In this document: piece after piece, positions 57,212-64,000 of the stretch
Layout of the letters: each line of letters opens with the position of its first letter
How positions within the stretch are numbered: position 1 is the stretch's first letter
Assembly: GCF_002204795.1 (NCBI RefSeq)
Contig: NZ_NIXO01000002.1
Span: forward strand, 124,001 to 188,000
DNA: 64,000 bases
Source of the DNA: Pseudomonas sp. K2I15
Lineage (GTDB): Bacteria; Pseudomonadota; Gammaproteobacteria; Pseudomonadales; Pseudomonadaceae
Direction of reading: 5' to 3'
The notes under the pieces: model-generated
Database searches by the model: none
Told to the model about the DNA's origin: nothing
Seen by the model: only the letters and a program-made list of their open reading frames with translations
Made by a program: the position numbers and the translations under genes

Positions 57212-58624
57212 ATGTCGTCATCTATTCGTAAAACCAACCATTCAGACGCATTGACCCGCCTGGCTCAAGCCGTGGCGGTGGCTGTGTCCGCTACTCTGGC
57301 GGGCTGCCAATCGACTAATTTTGCCGCACAATCCACCGTGCAACCCAAACCAAACCTTACCGCCAAGATCAAGCAAAAACCCATTTGGCTATCAGAGAAG
57401 CCGAGCCCGGAAGTGCCCCAGGATGTCTGGGAACGCATGCGCCGGGGCTTTCAATTGCAGGACGGGCTGGGCGTCAACCCGCGCATTGAACAGCAACGAT
57501 TGTGGTTTGCCAGTAACCCCTCCTTCCTCGAGAACGCCGGCGAACGCGGCAGCCTCTACATTCATTACATCGTCGAACGCCTTGAAGAACGCAACATGCC
57601 CCTGGAGCTGGCGCTGCTGCCAGTGATTGAAAGTGCCTACAACCCAATGGCCTATTCGCGCAGCGACGCGGTCGGCCTCTGGCAGTTCGTTCCCGCCACC
57701 GGGCGCTACTTCAACCTGCGCCAGACCCGCGCCTACGACGGCCGCCGCGACATCACCGCCTCCACCACCGCCGCCCTGGACTATCTGACACGTCTGCATG
57801 ACATGTTCAACGGCGACTGGCTGCTGGCCCTGGCGGCTTACAACGCAGGTGAAGGCACGGTCAGCCGGGCCATCGAGCGTAACGAGAAGCTCGGCTTGCC
57901 GACGGACTACTGGAACCTGCCACTGCCCCAGGAAACCAAAGACTACGTGCCCAAGTTCCTGGCGCTGTCCCAGGTGGTGCTGGCCCCCGAGGCGTACGGC
58001 GTCAACCTGAACCCGATTGCCAACACGCCGTACTTTGAAGTGGTAGAAATCAAAACGAGCATGGACCTGTCACGGGTCGCCGCGCTGGCCGAGATCGACG
58101 AAGACGAACTGTTCCAGCTCAACCCGGCCTTGAAGCAGCGCACCACCCTGGACGGCCCGCAGCATTTGCTGGTGCCCACCTCCAAGGCGCAGTTGCTGGC
58201 CAGCAGCCTTTCGGCAATGAAGCCGGAAGAATTGCTAAGCATGCGCCCGAAAAAGCCGGTGTTCGACGACGTTGAGCACAAGACCATTGCCGGTCGCACA
58301 CGCAACTACAAGGTCCGCAGCGGCGACAACCTGACGCTGATTGCCAAGGCCAACAAGGTCGACGTGCATGATTTGCAGCGCTGGAACAAGCTCAATGGCC
58401 AGGCGCTGAAGGTTGGCCAGACCCTGGTGATGCAGGACACCCGCAAGCTGGTGGCCAAGGCTGACAGCAAGAAGCCGGTGCAATACAAGGTCAAGAAAGG
58501 CGACTCGCTGTACATCGTCGCCAAGCGCTTCAACGTTGAGATGCAACATCTCAAGCGCTGGAACCCGCGCACGGGCCAGGCGCTGAAGCCTGGCCAGATG
58601 CTGGTGGTTTCAGGCCCGAGATAA
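57212..58624 (+). CDS. mltD: Membrane-bound lytic transglycosylase D
   Basis: 470-aa lipoprotein that cuts peptidoglycan at MurNAc-GlcNAc bonds. The signal ends in the lipobox TLAGC (residues ~28-32). The SLT catalytic domain (~100-240) has LPVIESAYNPMAYSRSDAVGLWQFVPATGRYFNL, whose Glu is the catalytic residue, and ALAAYNAGEGTVSRAI. Two LysM peptidoglycan-binding modules follow (about 375-420, YKVRSGDNLTLIAKANKV; 430-470, YKVKKGDSLYIVAKRFNV). A sigma-70 promoter lies 36 bp upstream of the ATG at 57212. A REP doublet follows the stop. Confidence 0.96.
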   Translation: MSSSIRKTNHSDALTRLAQAVAVAVSATLAGCQSTNFAAQSTVQPKPNLTAKIKQKPIWLSEKPSPEVPQDVWERMRRGFQLQDGLGVNPRIEQQRLWFASNPSFLENAGERGSLYIHYIVERLEERNMPLELALLPVIESAYNPMAYSRSDAVGLWQFVPATGRYFNLRQTRAYDGRRDITASTTAALDYLTRLHDMFNGDWLLALAAYNAGEGTVSRAIERNEKLGLPTDYWNLPLPQETKDYVPKFLALSQVVLAPEAYGVNLNPIANTPYFEVVEIKTSMDLSRVAALAEIDEDELFQLNPALKQRTTLDGPQHLLVPTSKAQLLASSLSAMKPEELLSMRPKKPVFDDVEHKTIAGRTRNYKVRSGDNLTLIAKANKVDVHDLQRWNKLNGQALKVGQTLVMQDTRKLVAKADSKKPVQYKVKKGDSLYIVAKRFNVEMQHLKRWNPRTGQALKPGQMLVVSGPR

Positions 58625-58636
58625 CACCGCAAACCC

Positions 58637-58736
58637 TGTAGGAGCGAGCGTGCTCGCGAAAAACGCAAGCACGCCGCGTTAATTCAGAATGCCAGCGTTA
58701 TCGTTGGCGTCCTTCGCGAGCAAGCTCGCTCCTACA
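58637..58736. repeat. REP doublet between mltD and the yej operon
   Basis: 100-bp inverted pair of the TGTAGGAGCGAGC core (left copy with a T to G change giving GAGCGTGCTCGC). It starts 13 bp after the mltD stop and ends about 95 bp before the first binding-protein gene. Confidence 0.9.
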
Positions 58737-58831
58737 GGTATCCCACCCCACTTCAACAGCCTTTTTCCAATCGGAACAAGCTGTTACTGTACCGATCATA
58801 AAGCCCAAGCCGCCTGGATCGGATCTCTGAC

Positions 58832-60661
58832 TTGAAGCGTCCCCTCCTTCTACTAATAAGTCTGGCCTTGAGCTTTTCCGCGAACGCGACCATTACCGAG
58901 AGCCACGGTTATGCGCAGTTCGGCACGCTCAAGTACCCGGCCAAATTCACCCACTTCGACTGGGTAAACCCCGCAGCGCCCAAGGGCGGCACCTTGCGGG
59001 TCATGGCGTTTGGCACGTTCGACACCCTCAACCCCTATACCTTCAAGGGTTCCAGCCCGGTTTCCACCGCCAACTTCCTGCAATACGGGGTCAACGAGCT
59101 CAATGAGCCGCTGATGGTCGGCACCGGCCAGTACGCGCCTTCCGGCGACGAACCAACCTCCAGCTACGGCCTGATTGCCCAATCGGTGGAATACAGCGAG
59201 GACCGCAGTTGGGTGGTATTCAACCTTCGCCCTGAAGCACGCTTCCACGATGGCAAGCCGATTACCGCCTACGACGTGGCGTTTTCCTATCGTACTCTGC
59301 TGACCGAAGGCCATCCGCAATACCGCACCAACCTGCAGGAAGTGGCCCGGGTCGACATTCTTAACCGGCATCGCATTCGTTTTGTGTTCAAGCGCGCCGG
59401 TAATCCGCTGCTGATCCTGCGCCTGGGCGAGCTGCCAGTATTGCCCCAGCATTACTGGAAAAACCGTGATTTCAAGGCCACCACCTTCGAGCCGCCGCTG
59501 GGCAGCGGGCCTTACCGCATCACCAAGGTCAGCCCGGGGCGGCAACTGGTGTTCGAGCGGGTCAAGGATTACTGGGGCAAGGACCTGGCGGTCAACCGTG
59601 GTTTCTATAACTACGACAAAGTCGAGGTGGAGTTCTACCGCGACAGCGACGTGGCCTTCGAAGCGTTCAAGGCCGGCGAATTCGATATCTATATCGAGCA
59701 CCAGGCGAAGAACTGGGCCAACGGCTACAACTTCCCGGCGGTCAACCGTGGCGATGTGATCAAGGCGCAGATCGCCCACCAGATCCCGACCCAAAGCCAG
59801 GGCCTATTCATGAACAGCCGGCGCCCGGCCTTCAGCCAGGCAAAGGTCCGCGAGGCCTTGGGCTTGATGTTCGATTTCGAGTGGACCAACCGCACCCTGT
59901 TCAGCGGAGCCTATAAGCGCACCCTCAGTTACTACCCCAACAGCGAATTTTCCGCCACCGGCGTGCCGACCGGCCATGAATGGCTGATGCTGTCACCGTA
60001 TCGCGATCAACTGCCGGCCAACCTGTTGACCCAGCCTTTCAGCCTGCCCCAGACCGACGGTCGCGGCATCCCCCGGGAAACCCTGCGCCGCGCCCTCGCC
60101 TTGCTGGCCGAAGCCGGCTGGAAGCTGTCCGGGCAACGCCTGCTCAACAGTGACGGGCAGCCGCTGCGCCTGGAGATTCTGCTGGTGAATCCGAACCTGG
60201 AGCGCATCCTGCAGCCTTATGTCGAGAATCTGACAAGCATTGGCGTCGACGCCCGCTTGCGCACGGTAGACCGCGCACAGTACAAACAACGCCTCGATCA
60301 ATTCGACTTCGACATGATTCTGATGACCCTCAACCAGACCCTCAGCCCCGGCCTTGAGCAGTGGCAGTACTTTCACTCCAGCCAGGCGGGGATCAAGGGC
60401 AGCAAAAACTACGCAGGCATCGCCAACCCGGTGGTCGACCATCTGCTGGAACAGCTGCTGGCGGCGCAAACCCGTGAAGAACAATTGGCCGCCGGCCGGG
60501 CGCTCGACCGCGTGCTGCTGTGGCAGCACTACAGTATTCCCAACTGGTACCTCAACTATCATCGCCTGGCGTACCGCAACCGGTTCGCCTTCGTCACCAC
60601 GCCGCCCTACAGCCTGGGCCTGAGCGCATGGTGGCTGAAAGCTTCGGAGAAAGCCCAATGA
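58832..60661 (+). CDS. Peptide ABC transporter substrate-binding protein (family 5), first copy
   Basis: 609-aa periplasmic binding protein related to YejA/NppA. A TTG start at 58832 (KRPLLLLISLALSFSANA) provides a good signal peptide with cleavage before TITESHGYAQFG; the next ATG is deep in the mature protein and would lose export, so TTG is preferred. Family segments include FTHFDWVNPAAPKGGTLR, FHDGKPITAYDVAFSYRTL, LPVLPQHYWKNRDF and LGSGPYRI. In P. aeruginosa the equivalent cluster (npp) imports peptides and peptidyl-nucleoside antibiotics. The stop overlaps the second copy's start (ATGA). Confidence 0.92.
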   Translation: MKRPLLLLISLALSFSANATITESHGYAQFGTLKYPAKFTHFDWVNPAAPKGGTLRVMAFGTFDTLNPYTFKGSSPVSTANFLQYGVNELNEPLMVGTGQYAPSGDEPTSSYGLIAQSVEYSEDRSWVVFNLRPEARFHDGKPITAYDVAFSYRTLLTEGHPQYRTNLQEVARVDILNRHRIRFVFKRAGNPLLILRLGELPVLPQHYWKNRDFKATTFEPPLGSGPYRITKVSPGRQLVFERVKDYWGKDLAVNRGFYNYDKVEVEFYRDSDVAFEAFKAGEFDIYIEHQAKNWANGYNFPAVNRGDVIKAQIAHQIPTQSQGLFMNSRRPAFSQAKVREALGLMFDFEWTNRTLFSGAYKRTLSYYPNSEFSATGVPTGHEWLMLSPYRDQLPANLLTQPFSLPQTDGRGIPRETLRRALALLAEAGWKLSGQRLLNSDGQPLRLEILLVNPNLERILQPYVENLTSIGVDARLRTVDRAQYKQRLDQFDFDMILMTLNQTLSPGLEQWQYFHSSQAGIKGSKNYAGIANPVVDHLLEQLLAAQTREEQLAAGRALDRVLLWQHYSIPNWYLNYHRLAYRNRFAFVTTPPYSLGLSAWWLKASEKAQ

Positions 60662-62496
60662 TACCTTTGCGTACTGCATTCCTTGGCGGCCTGCTGTTTT
60701 GCGCTGCGGCCAGTGCGGCCCCGCAACACGCCCTGACCCTCTACAACGAACCACCCAAGTACCCCGCCGATTTCAAACATGTCGACTACGTAAACCCGCA
60801 GGCGCCCAAGGGTGGCACCTTCCGCGAGTCCAGCATGGGCGGCTTCGACAGCCTCAACCCGTTCATCAGCAAGGGCGTGCCGGCAGACAATATCGGCCTG
60901 ATCTACGACACCCTCGCCCAGCAAAGCCTGGACGAACCCATCACCGAATACGGCCTGGTGGCCGGCAAGATCGAAAAGGCCCCGGACAATAGTTGGGTGC
61001 GCTTCTACATTCGCCCCGAAGCACGCTTCCACGACGGCCACCCGATCCGCGCCGAAGACGTGGTGTTCAGCTTCCAGACGCTGATGAAAGACGGTTCGCC
61101 GATCTACAAAACCTACTACGCCGACGTCGATGAAGTGGTCGCCGAAGACCCGCTGCGCGTGCTGTTCAAGTTCAAGCGCACCAACAACCGCGAGTTGCCG
61201 CTGATCCTCGGACAACTGACGGTATTGCCCAAGCATTACTGGGAGACCCGCGACTTCTCCAAGGGCAACCTGGAGATTCCATTGGGCAGCGGCCCGTACA
61301 AGGTGGCCGAGGTCAAGGCCGGACGGTCGATCCGCTACGAGCGGGTCAAGGACTACTGGGCCAAGGACCTGCCGATCAACAAGGGCTTTTACAACTTCGA
61401 TTACCGCGTCACCGATTACTACCGCGACAACACGGTAGCGCTTGAAGCGCTCAAGGCCGGGCAGTTCGATTACTGGCTGGAAATCAGCGCGAAAAACTGG
61501 GCCAACGCCTACAACACCCCCGCCGTTGCCCAGGGCCGCCTGATCAAGGAAGAAATCCCCAACGGTAATCCCACCGGGATGCAGGGCTTCGTGTTCAACA
61601 TCCGCAAGCCGATGTTCCAGGACGTACGCGTGCGCAAGGCCATCAGCCTGCTGCTGGACTTCGAATGGAGCAACAAGCAACTGTTCAATGGCGCCTACAC
61701 CCGCAGCCGCAGCTATTTCGAAAACTCCGAGATGGCCGCCACCGGCCTGCCCGGGCCGGCCGAGCTGGCGATTCTGGAACCGCTGCGGGACAAGATCCCG
61801 CCCCAGGTGTTTACCGAAGCCTTCGAGCCAGCCAAGACCGACGCCAGCGGCATGATCCGCACCCAGCAGCGCGAGGCCTACCAGTTACTGCAAGAGGCCG
61901 GCTGGAAAATCGTCGACGACAAGATGGTCGACACCACCGGCAAACCGGTAACCATCGAGTTTCTGCTGGCCCAGACCGAGTTCGAACGTATCCTGTTGCC
62001 GTTCAAGCGCAACCTGGCGGACTTGGGGATAGACCTGGTGATTCGCCGGGTCGACGTCTCGCAGTACATCAACCGCATTCGCTCGCGGGATTTCGACATG
62101 GTGGTGGGCAGCTTCCCGCAGTCCTCTTCACCCGGTAATGAACAGCGCGAGTTCTGGAAGTCGTCCAGTGCCGACAAGCCCGGCAGCCGCAACTACATCG
62201 GCCTGAAAGACCCGGCCATCGACCAACTGGTGGAAGAACTCATCGACTCCGACTCGCGCAAGAGCCTGGTGGCCCACGCCAAGGCCCTGGACCGCGTGCT
62301 GCAGTTCGGCTACTACGTGATCCCGAACTGGCACATCAAGACCTTCCGCGTGGCGTATTGGGACCACCTCGGCCATCCGAACGTCTCACCGCGCTATGAC
62401 GTCGGCACCGCCACCTGGTGGAGCAAACCCGACGCCAAGCCTGCGGTAACCCTGGACACCAACCAAAGCGCCGATCCGGCGAGCGGGGGCGACTGA
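60658..62496 (+). CDS. Peptide ABC transporter substrate-binding protein (family 5), second copy
   Basis: 612-aa periplasmic protein with signal peptide [21 protein letters not shown]. Clearly homologous to the copy upstream ([87 protein letters not shown]) and closest to E. coli YejA. The tandem copies probably have different peptide specificity and share one permease. The ATG overlaps the previous stop. It is followed 1 bp later by yejB. Confidence 0.93.
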   Translation: MIPLRTAFLGGLLFCAAASAAPQHALTLYNEPPKYPADFKHVDYVNPQAPKGGTFRESSMGGFDSLNPFISKGVPADNIGLIYDTLAQQSLDEPITEYGLVAGKIEKAPDNSWVRFYIRPEARFHDGHPIRAEDVVFSFQTLMKDGSPIYKTYYADVDEVVAEDPLRVLFKFKRTNNRELPLILGQLTVLPKHYWETRDFSKGNLEIPLGSGPYKVAEVKAGRSIRYERVKDYWAKDLPINKGFYNFDYRVTDYYRDNTVALEALKAGQFDYWLEISAKNWANAYNTPAVAQGRLIKEEIPNGNPTGMQGFVFNIRKPMFQDVRVRKAISLLLDFEWSNKQLFNGAYTRSRSYFENSEMAATGLPGPAELAILEPLRDKIPPQVFTEAFEPAKTDASGMIRTQQREAYQLLQEAGWKIVDDKMVDTTGKPVTIEFLLAQTEFERILLPFKRNLADLGIDLVIRRVDVSQYINRIRSRDFDMVVGSFPQSSSPGNEQREFWKSSSADKPGSRNYIGLKDPAIDQLVEELIDSDSRKSLVAHAKALDRVLQFGYYVIPNWHIKTFRVAYWDHLGHPNVSPRYDVGTATWWSKPDAKPAVTLDTNQSADPASGGD

Positions 62497-62497
62497 G

Positions 62498-63571
62498 ATG
62501 CTGGCCTATATTTTTCGCCGACTGCTGCTGATCATCCCGACCCTGTTCGGCATTTTGCTGATCAACTTTGTGATCATCCAGGCCGCGCCCGGTGGCCCGG
62601 TGGAGCAAATGATCGCCAAGCTAGAAGGCTTTGAAGGCGCCACCAGCCGCATCGCCGGTGGCGGCGCCGAAGTCTCGGTGGCCGGCTCCAGCTACCGCGG
62701 CGCCCAAGGCCTGGACCCGGCGCTGGTGAAGGAAATCGAGAAGATGTACGGCTTCGACAAGTCAGCACCGGAACGCTTGTGGATCATGGTCAAGAACTAC
62801 GCCAGGCTGGACTTTGGCGACAGCTTCTTCCGCGATGCCAAGGTCATCGACCTGATCAAGGAGAAGATGCCGGTGTCCATTTCCCTGGGGTTATGGAGCA
62901 CGCTGATCATGTACCTGGTGTCGATCCCACTGGGGATCGCCAAAGCCACACGACACGGTAGCCATTTTGACGTGTGGACCAGTTCGGCCATCATCGTCGG
63001 CTATGCGATCCCGGCGTTCCTGTTTGCGATCCTGCTGATCGTGGTGTTCGCCGGTGGCAGTTACTTCGACTGGTTTCCGTTACGCGGGCTCACGTCCAAC
63101 AACTTCGACGAGTTGAGCTGGGGCGGCAAGATCCTCGATTACTTCTGGCACCTTGCCCTGCCCGTCACCGCCCTGGTGATCGGCAACTTCGCGACCATGA
63201 CGCTGCTCACCAAAAACAGCTTCCTCGACGAGATCAACAAGCAATACGTGGTCACCGCCAAAGCGAAGGGCCTGACCAACCACCGCGTGCTCTACGGCCA
63301 TGTGTTTCGCAACGCAATGCTGCTGGTGATTGCCGGCTTCCCGTCGGCCTTTATCGGCATCTTCTTTACCGGATCGTTGCTGGTGGAAGTGATCTTCTCC
63401 CTCGACGGCCTGGGCTTGATGAGCTTTGAAGCGGCGATCAACCGCGACTACCCGGTGGTGTTTGGCACGCTGTTTATCTTCACCCTGCTGGGGCTGGTGG
63501 TGAAACTGATCGGTGACCTCACCTACACCCTGGTCGATCCGCGCATCGACTTCTCCAGCCGGGAGCATTGA
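62498..63571 (+). CDS. yejB: Peptide ABC transporter permease YejB
   Basis: 357-aa inner-membrane permease of the DppB/OppB type. [48 protein letters not shown] is the diagnostic N-terminus; the EAA loop is [76 protein letters not shown]. Six membrane helices are expected. The start is 1 bp after the second binding protein and the stop is 1 bp before yejE, so it is in the same operon. Confidence 0.95.
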   Translation: MLAYIFRRLLLIIPTLFGILLINFVIIQAAPGGPVEQMIAKLEGFEGATSRIAGGGAEVSVAGSSYRGAQGLDPALVKEIEKMYGFDKSAPERLWIMVKNYARLDFGDSFFRDAKVIDLIKEKMPVSISLGLWSTLIMYLVSIPLGIAKATRHGSHFDVWTSSAIIVGYAIPAFLFAILLIVVFAGGSYFDWFPLRGLTSNNFDELSWGGKILDYFWHLALPVTALVIGNFATMTLLTKNSFLDEINKQYVVTAKAKGLTNHRVLYGHVFRNAMLLVIAGFPSAFIGIFFTGSLLVEVIFSLDGLGLMSFEAAINRDYPVVFGTLFIFTLLGLVVKLIGDLTYTLVDPRIDFSSREH

Positions 63572-63572
63572 G

Positions 63573-64000
63573 ATGAATCTATCCCCCCTCAATCGTCGCC
63601 GGTTCGAGCGCTTCAAGGCCAACAAGCGTGGCTGGTGGTCGCTGTGGCTGTTCCTGATCCTGTTCGGCCTGAGCCTGGGCGCCGAGTTGATCGCCAACGA
63701 CAAGCCGCTGGCGGTGCATTACGACGGCGACTGGTATTTCCCGGCACTCAAGCGTTACCCCGAGACCACCTTCGGCGGCGAATTCCCGCTGGAGGCCAAC
63801 TACAAAAGCCCCTATATCCAGGAGCTGCTCAAGGCCAAGGATGCCTGGACGTTGTGGGCGCCGATCCCGTTCAGCTACCAGAGCATCAACTATGACCTGA
63901 AGGTGCCGGCCCCGGCCCCGCCGTCGCGGGACAACCTGCTGGGCACCGATGACCAGGGCCGCGATGTGCTGGCGCGGGTGATCTACGGCTTCAGGATTTC
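63573..64000 (+). CDS. yejE: Peptide ABC transporter permease YejE, N-terminal part
   Basis: The window ends inside this gene after 142 codons. MNLSPLNRRRFERFKANKRGWWSLWLFLILFGLSLGAELIANDKPLAVHYDGDWYFPALKRYPETTFGGEFPLEANYKSP is typical of YejE (the large periplasmic insert after TM1), and LLGTDDQGRDVLARVIYGFR is the conserved entry to the permease domain. Second permease of the Yej/Npp importer; the ATPase gene (yejF) would be expected after the window. Confidence 0.94.
   Translation, partial: MNLSPLNRRRFERFKANKRGWWSLWLFLILFGLSLGAELIANDKPLAVHYDGDWYFPALKRYPETTFGGEFPLEANYKSPYIQELLKAKDAWTLWAPIPFSYQSINYDLKVPAPAPPSRDNLLGTDDQGRDVLARVIYGFRI

Overview
The window is chromosomal DNA from a fluorescent pseudomonad (Pseudomonas fluorescens group). 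This is inferred from the GC-rich codon use, the GC-rich Pseudomonas-type REP palindromes, the dnaQ-rnhA-methyltransferase-gloB-mltD-yej gene order, the muxABC-opmB pump and the GlgE/TreYZ glucan cluster. There is no tRNA, rRNA, CRISPR array, insertion sequence or prophage. No gene-free stretch exceeds about 280 bp; the larger gaps are described as separate features.

Region 1 (1-23755) is an alpha-glucan/trehalose cluster. On the + strand lie the end of glgA, treZ, malQ and treY (overlapping frames), a small DUF2934 gene and glgX. Coupled to glgX is a tight four-gene module of unknown function (acyl-CoA dehydrogenase-like flavoprotein, PIG-L deacetylase, NodS-like methyltransferase, family 2 glycosyltransferase). 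It is followed by a second PIG-L copy that has lost its catalytic-base Asp, and by an autotransporter. On the - strand are glgE, a treS-maltokinase fusion and glgB. GlgE/TreS/GlgB build alpha-glucan from trehalose via maltose-1-phosphate; TreY/TreZ/GlgX turn glucan back into trehalose. An AlgU-like promoter precedes glgE.

Region 2 (23756-32683) holds accessory genes: a 52-aa proline-rich peptide, a 186-aa repeat protein of unknown function, MgtC, DUF3203, CcoG, a MocR regulator, a 152-aa unknown protein behind a perfect hrp-box (HrpL promoter), an SDR and an MHYT-GGDEF-EAL c-di-GMP enzyme.

Region 3 (32684-42453) carries the RND pump operon muxA-muxB-muxC-opmB and tpx. A 100-bp REP doublet lies inside the signal-peptide region of the opmB reading frame.

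Region 4 (42562-54152) is a ten-gene - strand operon with a divergent LysR gene. It has two solute-binding proteins, two permeases and an ATPase of amino-acid ABC type, a class I aminotransferase, an FAD-linked 2-hydroxyacid oxidase, a cysteine-dioxygenase-family enzyme, a glutathione transferase, and a 904-aa fusion of four rhodanese modules to a cystathionine beta-lyase. It looks like a complete uptake and degradation route for an organosulfur amino acid, substrate unknown.

Region 5 (54156-64000) is core genome: dnaQ, rnhA, a methyltransferase, gloB, mltD and a Yej/Npp-type peptide ABC transporter with two tandem binding proteins, cut off inside yejE at the window end.

The best candidates for undescribed biology are the ACAD/PIG-L/methyltransferase/glycosyltransferase module, the organosulfur operon and the hrp-box gene.
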